Assembly (NCBI GenBank): GCA_050287605.1
Contig: JBNKCG010000093.1
Coordinates: forward strand, 55,245 to 119,244
Length of the DNA stretch: 64,000 nucleotides
Direction: 5' to 3'
Source: QQUJ01 sp050287605
GTDB taxonomy: Bacteria > Pseudomonadota > Gammaproteobacteria > QQUJ01
How positions within the stretch are numbered: the first letter of the stretch is position 1; each line of letters opens with the position of its first letter. Position numbers and translations under genes: made by a program. Positions 55,581-64,000 of this stretch are shown here, one piece after another. The notes beneath the pieces were generated by a model that saw only the letters and a list, made by a program, of their open reading frames with translations, was not told where the DNA came from and searched no databases.

Positions 55581-56162
55581 ATGACCGAATACGCCCTCAT
55601 CCTCGTCAGCACCGTCCTGGTCAACAACTTCGTGTTGGTGAAGTTCCTGGGGCTGTGTCCGTTCATGGGCGTATCGCGCAAACTGGAGACCGCTACCGGG
55701 ATGGGGCTGGCCACCACCTTCGTTCTGACCCTCTCCTCCATCTGCAGCTATCTGGCCAACGAGTACCTGCTGGTGCCCCTGGGCCTGGAGTTCCTGCGCA
55801 CCATCAGCTTCATCCTGGTAATCGCCGTGGTGGTGCAGTTCACCGAGATGGTGGTGCACAAGACCAGCCCGGTGCTCTACCAGCTGCTGGGCATCTTTCT
55901 GCCGCTGATCACCACCAACTGCGCGGTGCTGGGCGTGGCGCTGCTCAATGTGCAGGAGCAGCACAACCTGCTGGAATCGGCCGTTTACGGCTTCGGCGCG
56001 GCGGCGGGATTCTCGCTGGTGCTGGTGCTGTTCGCCGCCATGCGCGAGCGCATCGACGTGGCCGACGTCCCCGTGGCGTTTCAGGGAGCGGCCATCGCCA
56101 TGGTCACCGCCGGACTCATGTCGCTCGCCTTCATGGGCTTCACCGGTCTGGTCAAGGGCTGA
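55581..56162 (+). CDS. rsxA: Rnf electron transport complex subunit A
   Basis: 193 residues (E. coli 193) from the ATG at 55581. Six transmembrane helices: MTEYALILVSTVLVNNFVLVKFLGLCPFMGVS, LATTFVLTLSSICSYLANEYLL, IVVQFTEMVV-like VIAVVVQFTEMVV, YQLLGIFLPLITTNCAVLGVALLN, GFGAAAGFSLVLVLFAAMRERI, AIAMVTAGLMSLAFMGFTGL. It shares a membrane 2Fe-2S/ion-path site with RsxE through conserved Cys. First gene of rsxABCDGE. Rnf couples ferredoxin:NAD+ electron transfer to ion pumping, or runs in reverse. In E. coli Rsx also reduces SoxR. Confidence 0.96.
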   Translation: MTEYALILVSTVLVNNFVLVKFLGLCPFMGVSRKLETATGMGLATTFVLTLSSICSYLANEYLLVPLGLEFLRTISFILVIAVVVQFTEMVVHKTSPVLYQLLGIFLPLITTNCAVLGVALLNVQEQHNLLESAVYGFGAAAGFSLVLVLFAAMRERIDVADVPVAFQGAAIAMVTAGLMSLAFMGFTGLVKG

Positions 56163-56166
56163 CCCG

Positions 56167-56712
56167 ATGGTGACGGCCGTCGTCGCACTGAGCGCCCTCG
56201 CCGCCCTGTTCGGGCTGCTGCTCGGCTATGCCGACCTGAAGTTCAAGGTGGAGAGCGATCCGGTGGTGGACCAGATCGACGCCCTGCTACCCCAGACCCA
56301 GTGCGGCCAGTGCGGATTTCCCGGCTGCCGCCCCTACGCCGAGGCGATTGCCAGCGAGGATGCCCCCATCAACCTCTGCCCGCCGGGCGGCGAGACCGGC
56401 ATGATCGCCCTGGCCGATCTGCTCGGACGCGAACCGGTGGCCCTGGACGATGAGGCCGCCAACCTCGGTCCGCGCGTGGCACGCATCGACGAGACGCTGT
56501 GCGTCGGCTGCACCGCCTGCATCCGCGCCTGCCCGGTGGACGCCATCGTCGGCGCCGCCAAACAGATGCATACCGTGATTGCCACCTACTGCACCGGCTG
56601 CCGCCTGTGCGTCGAACCCTGCCCGGTGGACTGTATCTCCGTCGACCCCATCACCCCCGGTATCGCCGATTGGAAATGGCCGATACCGGCGCAACTCGCC
56701 GCAGCCGGCTGA
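56167..56712 (+). CDS. rsxB: Rnf complex subunit B (multi-cluster ferredoxin)
   Basis: 181 residues from the ATG at 56167. N-terminal membrane anchor VTAVVALSALAALFGLLLGYADLKF. An Fe-S domain follows with CGQCGFPGCRPYAEAI, then two classical 4Fe-4S motifs, CVGCTACIRACPVDAIVG and CTGCRLCVEPCPVDC. It is the entry point for electrons from ferredoxin on the cytoplasmic side. It starts four bases after rsxA, and its TGA overlaps the rsxC ATG (TGATG). Confidence 0.96.
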   Translation: MVTAVVALSALAALFGLLLGYADLKFKVESDPVVDQIDALLPQTQCGQCGFPGCRPYAEAIASEDAPINLCPPGGETGMIALADLLGREPVALDDEAANLGPRVARIDETLCVGCTACIRACPVDAIVGAAKQMHTVIATYCTGCRLCVEPCPVDCISVDPITPGIADWKWPIPAQLAAAG

Positions 56713-58334
56713 TGTTGGAGCGTCTCTGGAAATTCCGCGGCGGCATCCATCCGCCGGGGCGCAAAGGGCTGAGCCTGTCGCAGCCGCTGGCGCCGGCGTC
56801 GTTGCCGCCACGGCTGGTGCTGCCGCTGGCCCAGCACATCGGCGCGCCCGCCGAGCCGGCAGTGCAACCCGGAGATACCGTACTCAAGGGGCAGATGATC
56901 GCCCGCGCCGGTGCCGGCGTCAGCGCACCCGTGCACGCGCCCACCTCCGGTACCGTGGTCGAAATCGGTCTCCACCCGGTCCCGCACCCTTCCGGGCTGA
57001 GCGCACCGTGCATCGTAGTGGAGCCCGATGGCGCGGACACATGGATCGACCAACGCGTAGGCTGCGACGACTTCACCGCGCTGACGCCCGACGAACTGCG
57101 CAGCCGCATCCGCAACGCCGGCATCGTCGGTCTGGGCGGCGCCGCCTTCCCCACCTTCATCAAGCTCAACCCCGGCGCCGACAAACGGGTGGAGACGCTG
57201 ATCATCAACGGCGCCGAGTGCGAGCCCTACATCACCTCCGACGACGTGCTGATGCGCGAGCGCGCCCGGGAGATCGTCCAGGGGATACGCATCATGCGCC
57301 GCGCCCTGCAGGCGCAGCGCTGCCTGATCGGCATCGAAGACAACAAGCCCGAGGCGCTGAGCAGTATGAAGGCCGCGGTCGCCGCCCTGGACGATCCCGA
57401 GGTCGGCGTGGTGCAGCTACCCACGCGATACCCCACCGGCGGCGAACGCCAGCTCATCAAGGTGCTCACCGGCAAAGAGGTGCCCAGCGGCAAACGGCCG
57501 CTGGACATCGGCGTGGTGTGCCACAACCTCTCCACGGCGCTGGCCGTGCAGCGCGCGGTGATCCTAGGCGAGCCGCTGATCTCGCGCGTGGTCACCGTCA
57601 CCGGCGAAGGGGTGGCCCAGCCGCAGAATCTGGAAGTGCTGTTCGGAACCCCGGTGGGGGAGCTCATCGCGCAGTGCGGCGGCTATACCGGAGAGGTGGC
57701 GCGCCTCATCCTCGGCGGCCCCATGATGGGGTTTGCGCTGGGCAGCGACGCCGTGCCGGTGGTGAAAGCGGCCAATTGCGTGCTGGCGGCAAAGCGCAGC
57801 GAACTCGCCTCCAGCCGGCCGGCCATGCCCTGCATCCGCTGCGGCCGTTGCAGCATCGCCTGCCCCGCCCACCTGTTGCCGCAGCAGATGTACTGGCATG
57901 CGCGCGCCAAGGATTTCGACCGGGTCCAGGACCACAACCTGTTCGAGTGCATCGAATGCGGCTGCTGCTCCTACGTCTGCCCCAGCAACATCCCGTTGGT
58001 GCAGTACTTCCGCTTCGCCAAGAACGAGATCTGGGCCCAGGAGCGCGAACAGCGTTTCACGGAGGAGTCGCGCCGCCGCCACGACGCCAAGCAAGCGCGC
58101 ATCGAACGCGAAATGCGCGAAAAAGAGGAGCGCATGCGCATCATCAAGGAGGCGGCCCTGGCCAAGAAACGCGAAGAGGAGCAGCAGGCGCCGGCCGGCA
58201 TCCACAACGCCGCCCCCGAGGGCGCTGCCAACGCAGAGGTCTCCAGCACCCAGTCGCGCCAGCGTATCACCGAACTGGAGAAGCGCCGCGCGGAAAACGC
58301 CAAGCACGCCGCGGACGAGAAGGACACCGAGTAG
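56712..58334 (+). CDS. rsxC: Rnf complex subunit C (NADH/flavin/Fe-S)
   Basis: 540 residues from the ATG at 56712. N-terminal barrel FRGGIHPPGRKGLSLSQPLAP, the Nqo1-like flavin/NADH fold with GIVGLGGAAFPTFIKLNPG and LIINGAECEPYITSDDVLMRE, then two 4Fe-4S motifs, CIRCGRCSIACPAHLLPQQMYWHARAKDF and CIECGCCSYVCPSNIPLVQYFRFAK. The C-terminal tail (about residues 440-540) is a charged coiled coil (RIEREMREKEERMRIIKEAALAKKREEEQQ). It is shorter than the long repetitive tail of E. coli RsxC (740 residues). Confidence 0.96.
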   Translation: MLERLWKFRGGIHPPGRKGLSLSQPLAPASLPPRLVLPLAQHIGAPAEPAVQPGDTVLKGQMIARAGAGVSAPVHAPTSGTVVEIGLHPVPHPSGLSAPCIVVEPDGADTWIDQRVGCDDFTALTPDELRSRIRNAGIVGLGGAAFPTFIKLNPGADKRVETLIINGAECEPYITSDDVLMRERAREIVQGIRIMRRALQAQRCLIGIEDNKPEALSSMKAAVAALDDPEVGVVQLPTRYPTGGERQLIKVLTGKEVPSGKRPLDIGVVCHNLSTALAVQRAVILGEPLISRVVTVTGEGVAQPQNLEVLFGTPVGELIAQCGGYTGEVARLILGGPMMGFALGSDAVPVVKAANCVLAAKRSELASSRPAMPCIRCGRCSIACPAHLLPQQMYWHARAKDFDRVQDHNLFECIECGCCSYVCPSNIPLVQYFRFAKNEIWAQEREQRFTEESRRRHDAKQARIEREMREKEERMRIIKEAALAKKREEEQQAPAGIHNAAPEGAANAEVSSTQSRQRITELEKRRAENAKHAADEKDTE

Positions 58335-59375
58335 ATGGAGTTCGAAACCACCACTTCGCCCCATCTGCACTCGCCCAACTCGGTGACCCGCGCCATGGGC
58401 ATCGTGCTGCTGTCGCTGGTACCGGGCATCGCCGCCTATTATCTGGTGTTCGGCTGGGCCATCCTGGTCAAGCTCATCCTGGGCATCGGCGTGGCGCTGG
58501 CCTGCGAAGCGGTACTGCTCGCCCTGCGCCGCCGCCCCCTGTGGCCGTTTCTCAGCGATCTCAGCGCAATCCTGACGGCCGTGCTGCTGGTGCTGGCGCT
58601 GCCGCCGCTCAGCCCCTGGTGGATCACGCTGGTCGGTGTCGGTTTCGCCATCGTCATCGCCAAACACCTCTACGGCGGCCTGGGTTACAACCCCTTCAAC
58701 CCGGCCATGGTGGGCTTCGTGGTGCTGATCATCGCCTTCCCGGTGGAGATGACGCGCTGGATGCCGCCGCAGATGCTGCTCGACGCCTCGCTCGGTTTCC
58801 GCGACACCCTGGGCATTATCTTTTTCGGCCATCTCCCCAGCGGGGTCGGCCTGGACGCACTCACCATGGCCACGCCGCTGGACACCCTCAAGACCCAGCT
58901 CGACCTGCAGCATAGCGTGGGTGAGATCCTGCGCCAGCCGATGTTCGGCCATCTGGGCGGCAAGGGGTGGGAGTGGGTATTCGGCGCCTACGCCGCCGGC
59001 GGCGCGTTCCTGCTGTGGCGCAAGGCCATCGCCTGGCAGATCCCCGCCGGCCTGCTCGTGGGACTGCTGGGGCCGGCCACGATACTGTTCCTGCTGCATC
59101 CCGAAAGCAGCGCTTCGCCGCTGGTACACCTGTTCACCGGGGCCACCATCCTGGGGGCCTTTTTCATCGCCACCGATCCGGTCACCGCCAGCACCACCCC
59201 GCGCGGGCGCCTGCTGTTCGGTTTCGGCGTCGGCCTGATCACCATCCTGATCCGCACCTGGGGTGGCTTCCCCGACGGCATCGCCTTCGCCGTGCTGCTG
59301 ATGAACATGGCCGCGCCCACCATCGACTACTACACCCAGCCGCGCGCCTTCGGCACCGGGAGGAAGGTGCGATGA
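58335..59375 (+). CDS. rsxD: Rnf complex subunit D
   Basis: 346 residues starting immediately after the rsxC stop. Multi-pass membrane protein related to NqrB: SPHLHSPNSVTRAMGIVLLSLVPGIAAYYLVFGW, GYNPFNPAMVGFVVLIIAFP. The Thr of MATPLDTLK is at the position expected for covalent FMN. It ends ATDPVTASTTPRGRLLFGFGVGLITILIRTWGGFPDGIAFAVLLMNMAAPTID. It forms part of the ion-translocating core. Confidence 0.95.
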   Translation: MEFETTTSPHLHSPNSVTRAMGIVLLSLVPGIAAYYLVFGWAILVKLILGIGVALACEAVLLALRRRPLWPFLSDLSAILTAVLLVLALPPLSPWWITLVGVGFAIVIAKHLYGGLGYNPFNPAMVGFVVLIIAFPVEMTRWMPPQMLLDASLGFRDTLGIIFFGHLPSGVGLDALTMATPLDTLKTQLDLQHSVGEILRQPMFGHLGGKGWEWVFGAYAAGGAFLLWRKAIAWQIPAGLLVGLLGPATILFLLHPESSASPLVHLFTGATILGAFFIATDPVTASTTPRGRLLFGFGVGLITILIRTWGGFPDGIAFAVLLMNMAAPTIDYYTQPRAFGTGRKVR

Positions 59376-60013
59376 AGCTGCGCCACATGCTGGGCTCGTC
59401 GCTGGTGCTGACGCTATTCGCCATGCTCGGCACCGCGCTGGTGGCGGTCACCTACGACAACACCCGCGAGCAGATCGCCGAGAACCAGCGGCTGGCCATG
59501 ATGCGCAGCCTGCAGGCACTGGTGCCGGCCGCCCGCTATGACAACGATCCGCTCGCCGATACCCGCAGCGTCACCGATGCGCCGTTGCTGGGCTCGGCCG
59601 ACCCGGTTACCGTCTATCGCGCCCGGAAAGAGGGCGCGCCGGTGGCCGCCATCTTCACCGCCACGGCACCCAACGGCTACGCCGGGCCGATCCGCCTGCT
59701 GGTGGCGGTCAACTACGACGGCAAACTGGCCGGCGTGCGGGTCATCGAGCACAAGGAGACGCCGGGACTGGGCGACCGCATCGAAGAGACGCGCTCCGAC
59801 TGGATCTTCGGCTTCTCCGGCCACGGCCTGGGCGACCCGCCCGCGGAGCAGTGGAAGGTCAAGAAAGACGGCGGCATCTTCGATCAATTCACCGGCGCCA
59901 CCATCACCCCGCGCACGGTAGTGGAGACCGTACGCAAGGCGCTGCTCTATTTCGGGCAGCACCGCAGCGAGCTGTTCGCCACCGCAAAACCCTCGGAGCC
60001 CCCCCATGGCTAG
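59372..60013 (+). CDS. rsxG: Rnf complex subunit G (covalent FMN)
   Basis: 213 residues from the ATG at 59372, overlapping the rsxD stop by four bases (ATGA). One N-terminal membrane helix (MLGSSLVLTLFAMLGTALVAVTYD), then a periplasmic FMN-binding domain with VIEHKETPGLGDRIEETRSDW and the flavinylation site DQFTGATITPRTVVE, where the Thr of GAT carries FMN attached by ApbE. ApbE itself is not in this window. It overlaps rsxE by eight bases. Confidence 0.95.
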   Translation: MKLRHMLGSSLVLTLFAMLGTALVAVTYDNTREQIAENQRLAMMRSLQALVPAARYDNDPLADTRSVTDAPLLGSADPVTVYRARKEGAPVAAIFTATAPNGYAGPIRLLVAVNYDGKLAGVRVIEHKETPGLGDRIEETRSDWIFGFSGHGLGDPPAEQWKVKKDGGIFDQFTGATITPRTVVETVRKALLYFGQHRSELFATAKPSEPPHG

Positions 60014-60707
60014 CACCGATTACGGCGCCCTGGTGCGCAACGGTCTGTGGAGCAACAACCCCTCCTTCGTCCAGTTGCTGGGGCTGTGTCCCCTGCTGGC
60101 GGTGAGCAGCACCTTCGCCAACGCACTGGGCCTGGGGCTGGGGACCACGCTGGTGCTGATCGGCTCCAACCTGACGGTCTCCCTGATCCGCAACGTGGTA
60201 CGCCCCGACGTGCGCATCCCGGTGTTCGTCATGGTCATCGCGTCGTTCGTCACCGCCCTCGAACTCACCATGAACGCCTTCTTCTTCGACCTCTACAAGG
60301 CGCTGGGCATTTTCATCCCGCTGATCGTCACCAACTGCGTCATCATCGGTCGCGCCGAGGCGTTCGCCTCCAAGAACGGGGTCCTGCCCTCGATCGTGGA
60401 CGCCGTCACCATGGGGTTGGGACTCACCTTCGGCCTGGCGCTGCTCGGTGCGCTGCGTGAAATCCTGGGCCAGGGCACGCTGTTCGCACAGATGGACCTG
60501 ATGTTCGGCAGCCTGTTCGCGGGGAGCACGCTCACGGTGATCGCCGACTACAAGGGCTTCCTGCTGGCGATGCTGCCGCCGGGTGCGTTCTTCGGCCTCG
60601 GCTTTCTCATCGCCCTCAAAAACCTCATCGACCGCTGGCAGAAACGGCGCGGTGCGCGGCGCGCCCCGGCACCCACCGCCACCGCCGAAACCGAAGCGGC
60701 CACTTGA
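60006..60707 (+). CDS. rsxE: Rnf complex subunit E
   Basis: 233 residues with six transmembrane helices, homologous to RsxA in inverted topology: YGALVRNGLWSNNPSFVQLLGLCPLLAVSSTFANALGLGLGTTLVLIGSNLTVSLIRNVV, ALELTMNAFFFDLYKALGIFIPLIVTNCVIIGRAEAFASKN. Conserved Cys of LLGLCPLLAVS and IVTNCVIIGR pair with those of RsxA. The Arg/Ala-rich tail (RRGARRAPAPTATAETEAAT) is cytoplasmic. Last subunit of rsxABCDGE. nth follows, as in E. coli. Confidence 0.96.
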   Translation: MASTDYGALVRNGLWSNNPSFVQLLGLCPLLAVSSTFANALGLGLGTTLVLIGSNLTVSLIRNVVRPDVRIPVFVMVIASFVTALELTMNAFFFDLYKALGIFIPLIVTNCVIIGRAEAFASKNGVLPSIVDAVTMGLGLTFGLALLGALREILGQGTLFAQMDLMFGSLFAGSTLTVIADYKGFLLAMLPPGAFFGLGFLIALKNLIDRWQKRRGARRAPAPTATAETEAAT

Positions 60708-60742
60708 ACTCGGGCGTCGCGGCTGGCAGTCTTGCCAGCCCC

Positions 60743-61375
60743 ATGACGCCAAAAACACGCCACGAACTCTTCGCCCGCCTGCGGGCCGCCAACCCCACGC
60801 CGCGCAGCGAGCTGGAGTACGGCACGCCGTTCGAGCTGCTGGTGGCGGTCATTCTCTCCGCGCAGGCGACGGACAAGAGCGTCAACCTGGCGACGCGCCA
60901 CCTCTATCCGGTGGCCAACACCCCGCAGGCCATCCTCGATCTGGGTGAGCAACGCCTCAAGGGCTACATCAAGACCATCGGCCTCTACAACAGCAAGGCG
61001 GCCAACGTGATCACCATGTGCGGGCAACTGCTGGAACGGCACGGCGGCGAGGTGCCGCGCGATCGCGACGCCCTGCAACGTCTGGCCGGCGTGGGGCGCA
61101 AGACCGCCAACGTCATCCTCAACACCGCCTTCGGCGAGCCGACCATGGCAGTGGACACCCACGTATTTCGCGTCGCCAACCGCACCGGCCTCGCCCCCGG
61201 CAAGACCGTATTGGAAGTGGAGAAGAAGCTGCTCAAGGCGGTACCCGGGGAGTTTCTGGTGGATGCGCACCACTGGCTGATTCTGCACGGACGCTACACC
61301 TGCCTGGCGCGCAAGCCCCGATGCGCAGAGTGCGTCATCGCCGACCTGTGCGGCTACCGCGACAAGACCACCTGA
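60743..61375 (+). CDS. nth: Endonuclease III
   Basis: 210 residues from the ATG at 60743 (E. coli 211). An upstream in-frame TTG overlapping rsxE is less likely. DNA glycosylase/AP lyase for oxidised pyrimidines: helix-hairpin-helix LAGVGRKTANVILNTAFG with the catalytic Lys, catalytic Asp in VDTHVFRVANRTGL, and a 4Fe-4S cluster loop CLARKPRCAECVIADLC (C-x6-C-x2-C-x5-C). It stands immediately behind the rsx operon, an arrangement conserved from E. coli. Confidence 0.97.
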   Translation: MTPKTRHELFARLRAANPTPRSELEYGTPFELLVAVILSAQATDKSVNLATRHLYPVANTPQAILDLGEQRLKGYIKTIGLYNSKAANVITMCGQLLERHGGEVPRDRDALQRLAGVGRKTANVILNTAFGEPTMAVDTHVFRVANRTGLAPGKTVLEVEKKLLKAVPGEFLVDAHHWLILHGRYTCLARKPRCAECVIADLCGYRDKTT

Positions 61376-61386
61376 GGTGCCGATTC

Positions 61387-61824
61387 ATGATGTTTGGTAA
61401 CGATCGCAACCAGCTGCGGGCCCTCTACGTAGAGAGCTGGCGCAAACAGTGCTGCGGCGAACCCATGGAGCCGCTGGAAAAGCAGATCGCGACGGTGATC
61501 GCCCAGCACCCCGAGTATCAGCGCTACCTCACCGACCGTGCGCACGCCCTGGAACGGGATTTCCTCCCCGAGATGGGTGAAACCAATCCCTTCCTGCACA
61601 TGGGATTGCATCTGGCGCTGCACGAGCAGCTCAGCACCGACCGCCCAAGCGGCGTGGCGGGCATCCACCGCCAGCTGCTGCTCCGCCACGGCGACGCTCA
61701 CGACGCCGAACACGCGATGATCGAATGCCTCGCCGAAACCCTGTGGGAGGCCCAGCGTGACGGCACCGCTCCCGACGAGGCGCGCTACCTGCAGCGCCTG
61801 CAGGCACTGCTCCAAGCGCGCTGA
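61387..61824 (+). CDS. DUF1841 family protein
   Basis: 145 residues from the ATG at 61387 (MMFGNDRNQLRALYVESWRKQCCGEPMEPLEKQIATVI). The family core is FLPEMGETNPFLHMGLHLALHEQLSTDRPSGVAGIHRQLLLRHGDAHDAEHAMIECLAETLWEAQRDG. The many His and Glu in helical context (HMGLHLALHEQ, HDAEHAMIE) suggest metal binding, but no function is established. It lies 11 bases after nth and is convergent with gloA. Confidence 0.9.
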   Translation: MMFGNDRNQLRALYVESWRKQCCGEPMEPLEKQIATVIAQHPEYQRYLTDRAHALERDFLPEMGETNPFLHMGLHLALHEQLSTDRPSGVAGIHRQLLLRHGDAHDAEHAMIECLAETLWEAQRDGTAPDEARYLQRLQALLQAR

Positions 61825-61830
61825 GCGCAG

Positions 61831-62217
61831 CTACCCCCGCTTGCCGATCAACTCGATGGCGTAGCCGTCGGGGTCTTCGACAAAGGCGATGATGGTGGTG
61901 CCGGCGTTCATGGGACCGGCATCGCGAATGATCTTGCCGCCCCGCGCCCGGATCGCATCGCACGCCTCGTAGACGTCGTCCACCTCCAGTGCGATGTGCC
62001 CGTAGCCATCGCCGCGCTCGTAGTGATCCACCCCCCAGTTGTAGGTCAATTCGATCACCGCCTCGTCGCGTTCCTCGCCGTACCCCACGAAGGCCAGCGT
62101 GAACTCGCCTTCCGGGTAGTCCCGGCGGCGCAGCAGCCGCATGCCGAGGACATCGGTGTAGAAAGCCAGGGAACGTTCCAGATCGCCGGTTCGCAGCATG
62201 GTGTGCAGAATGCGCAT
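61831..62217 (-). CDS. gloA: Lactoylglutathione lyase (glyoxalase I)
   Basis: 128 residues. Paired beta-alpha-beta-beta-beta modules: MRILHTMLRTGDLERSLAFYTDVLGMRLLRRRDYPEGEFTLAFVGYG and GYGHIALEVDDVYEACDAIRARGGKIIRDAGPMNAGTTIIAFVEDPDGYAIELIGK. Metal ligands are His5, Glu in AVIELTYNWG, His in GYGHIAL and Glu in AIELI, the Ni-type bacterial enzyme. It isomerises the methylglyoxal-glutathione adduct to S-lactoylglutathione. Convergent with DUF1841, six bases apart. Confidence 0.96.
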   Translation of the reverse strand: MRILHTMLRTGDLERSLAFYTDVLGMRLLRRRDYPEGEFTLAFVGYGEERDEAVIELTYNWGVDHYERGDGYGHIALEVDDVYEACDAIRARGGKIIRDAGPMNAGTTIIAFVEDPDGYAIELIGKRG

Positions 62218-62383
62218 GTCGCCTACCTCGTCGAATGGGGGGTGAGCATGGTAACAAAAGCCGCGTCCGTCGGGCGGGGTGTCTCGGCGCTGCTGGCGGC
62301 CTGCCCAAGCTCAGGTTTGCCTGGCGCCCGCCGATAGCTAACCACGTCGCCGCCCCGGCAGCACGGACGGCTGGTGTGAGCGA

Positions 62384-62402
62384 GGCTCCCGGTGGGGGAG
62401 CC
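62384..62402. other. Stem-loop in the chemoreceptor leader
   Basis: Perfect 7-bp stem GGCTCCC / GGGAGCC with a 5-base loop, 46 bases before the chemoreceptor start. There is no U-tract and no known riboswitch signature. Confidence 0.35.
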
Positions 62403-62447
62403 GTCCCAAAACAAAATCATCGCCCGCAAACTTGGTGGAGTAACGAC

Positions 62448-64000
62448 ATGCGTGACATGACCCGCGCCTGGAAAATCGATCGCCGCATCTGGCTCATCGT
62501 GTTGATCGCCATTGTCGGACTGGCGGCCACCGCCACGGCCGAACTGGTGCGTAGCCGCGACCGTATGCTCGAAGACCGGCGCATGGCACTGCGCCAAGTC
62601 GTCGAGGTAGCCTACGGCATTGCCGACTACTTCTACCAGCAGACGCAATCGGGCGCCCTCGATACCGCCGCCGCACAGAAGGCCGCGGCCGACGCCATCA
62701 AAGTGCTGCGCTACGGCGCGGGGGAGTACTTCTTTGTCCAACAGGGCAGCGTAATGGTGATGCATCCCCTGGCGCCGCAGCTCATCGGCAAGGACCTCAT
62801 CGATCTCAAGGACAAGCGCGGCCAACGGTTCGTCGCCGACATGGTGCGGGTGGTCAGGGAATCCGGGGCGGGCTTCGTCGACTACATGTGGCCGCGCCAG
62901 GGCGGCGACCAACCGGTTCCCAAGCTGTCCTATATTGAAGGTTTCGCTCCCTGGGGCTGGCTGATCGGCTCCGGTGTCTACGTGGACGACCTGCACGCCG
63001 CCGCCGTCGCCAACCTGGTGGGCGAACTGTCGATCGTGATCCCGGTAGCTCTGGTGCTGATCGTGATCTCAGGGCTGCTGGCGCGCTCCATCCAGCGACG
63101 CCTGCGCAACACCCAGCAGGCCATGGCCAACATCGCCGCCGGCGAAGGGGATCTGACGCAGCGCCTGGACGAGTCGGGCGGCGACGAAATCTCGGCCGTG
63201 GCCCGCGAATTCAACCGCTTCTGCTCGCGTATCCAGGAGCTGATTCGGCAGATGACCGACACCACGGCCCAGCTCTACAGCTCGGTGGAGAACATGACCC
63301 GCGTGGTTCAGGGCACCCACGAGGGCATCACCCGCCAGCAGCACGAGACCGACCAGGTCGCCACGGCCGTGCACGAGATGTCGGCCACCGTGCAGGAAGT
63401 GGCCCGCAACGCCGCCAGCGCCGCCGAATCGGCCCGCCAGGCCAACCTGCAGGCGCAAAACGGACAGCAGGTGGTGACCGGCAACCGCGACGCCATCGGC
63501 ACCCTGGCCAACGGCGTGAGTGAGGCCGCCGAGGTGATCAATCAACTGCAGGCCGAAAGCGAAGGCGTCGGCACCATCCTCGACGTCATCCGCGGCATCG
63601 CCGACCAGACCAATCTGCTGGCGCTCAACGCCGCCATCGAGGCGGCGCGCGCCGGCGAACAGGGTCGAGGGTTCGCCGTGGTCGCCGACGAGGTACGCAC
63701 CCTGGCCCAACGTACCCAGGAGTCCACTGCCGAGATCCAGGAACTGATCAGCAGTCTGCAGCAGAAGGCGGCCAATGCCGTTTCCGCCATGGAGCAGGGA
63801 CGCACCCAGGCGGAGCAGAGTGTCGAACGCGCCTCACAAGTCAATCAATCGCTCTCCGAGATCACCCAGGCGATCGGTCAGATCAACGACCTCAACACCC
63901 AGATCGCCAGCGCCGCCGAAGAGCAGGCGGCCGTCACCGAGGAGATCAACCGCAATCTGGCCAATATCACCACCATCGCCGAGACCTCGGCCAGCGGCGC
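62448..64000 (+). CDS. Methyl-accepting chemotaxis protein, sCache_2 type (3' end outside window)
   Basis: The frame stays open to the last base, and 517 codons are visible from the ATG at 62448, which is preceded by GGTGGAG. First membrane helix IWLIVLIAIVGLAATATAELV. The periplasmic single Cache domain (about 40-180) contains VLRYGAGEYFFVQQGSVMVMHPLAPQLIGKDLIDLKDKRGQRFVADMV and the ending FAPWGWLIGSGVYVDDL. Second helix about 190-212, HAMP (SIQRRLRNTQQAMANIAAGEGDLTQRLDESGGDEISAVAREFNRF). The signalling domain has the hairpin tip GIADQTNLLALNAAIEAARAGEQGRGFAVVADEVRTLAQRT. sCache receptors typically sense small carboxylates. No che genes are in the window. Confidence 0.95.
   Translation, partial: MRDMTRAWKIDRRIWLIVLIAIVGLAATATAELVRSRDRMLEDRRMALRQVVEVAYGIADYFYQQTQSGALDTAAAQKAAADAIKVLRYGAGEYFFVQQGSVMVMHPLAPQLIGKDLIDLKDKRGQRFVADMVRVVRESGAGFVDYMWPRQGGDQPVPKLSYIEGFAPWGWLIGSGVYVDDLHAAAVANLVGELSIVIPVALVLIVISGLLARSIQRRLRNTQQAMANIAAGEGDLTQRLDESGGDEISAVAREFNRFCSRIQELIRQMTDTTAQLYSSVENMTRVVQGTHEGITRQQHETDQVATAVHEMSATVQEVARNAASAAESARQANLQAQNGQQVVTGNRDAIGTLANGVSEAAEVINQLQAESEGVGTILDVIRGIADQTNLLALNAAIEAARAGEQGRGFAVVADEVRTLAQRTQESTAEIQELISSLQQKAANAVSAMEQGRTQAEQSVERASQVNQSLSEITQAIGQINDLNTQIASAAEEQAAVTEEINRNLANITTIAETSASG

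Noticed and set aside
62218..62447. c-di-GMP (GEMM) riboswitch before the chemoreceptor gene
   Set aside because: A structured GC-rich leader is present, but the conserved GEMM core bases and tetraloop/receptor are not seen on either strand.

Overview
This 64 kb window comes from the chromosome of a GC-rich gammaproteobacterium. The gene orders cmk-rpsA-ihfB-lapAB-pyrF, ilvBHC-psd-pssA-leuA, arsC-wrbA-hda, purMN and rsxABCDGE-nth are typical of that class. The class III PHA synthase (PhaC/PhaE, as in purple sulfur bacteria), the pyruvate:ferredoxin oxidoreductase and the Rnf complex point to a Chromatiales/Ectothiorhodospiraceae-like organism with storage polymer and low-redox electron metabolism. 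This placement is inference. I saw no tRNA, rRNA, insertion sequence, prophage or CRISPR array.

Layout. 1-2.4 kb: 3' end of a FimX-like degenerate GGDEF-EAL protein and an outer-membrane beta-barrel. 2.4-13.2 kb (minus strand): hslR, a ComEA-like protein, pyrF, lapB, lapA, ihfB, rpsA, cmk, prfC, rimI, a type 4 uracil-DNA glycosylase and leuA. leuA has its own strong promoter and a probable leucine-rich leader peptide. 13.5-18.7 kb: pssA, psd, ilvC, ilvH and ilvB, read from a clear sigma-70 promoter. 18.7-32.7 kb: a DUF4124 protein, proS, a solitary PilB/GspE-type ATPase, acylphosphatase, a PilZ-like protein, two lipoproteins, arsC/wrbA/hda, a CDP-alcohol phosphatidyltransferase, DUF2066, purMN and DUF3108.

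32.7-50.7 kb is the most distinctive part. A nifJ/dihydroorotate-dehydrogenase-like pair diverges from phaR, which is followed by phasin, phaA and phaB. Next come an RpfC-type hybrid kinase and a convergent RpfF-type DSF synthase whose stop codons interleave, then a diguanylate cyclase, a REC-CheC/CheX regulator, a 57-residue Arg-rich protein, a gamma-carbonic-anhydrase-like protein, phaC and phaE. A DSF quorum-sensing module with a diguanylate cyclase is therefore embedded in a split PHA locus. The usual output protein RpfG (HD-GYP) is absent.

50.7-64 kb: dcd, apbC, a hemerythrin-like protein, metG, the complete rsxABCDGE (Rnf) operon, nth, DUF1841, gloA and a chemoreceptor cut by the window end. 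Recurrent themes are cyclic-di-GMP signalling (FimX-like, PilZ-like, diguanylate cyclase, Rpf), carbon storage, electron bifurcation/Rnf, and branched-chain amino-acid synthesis coupled to phospholipid synthesis.
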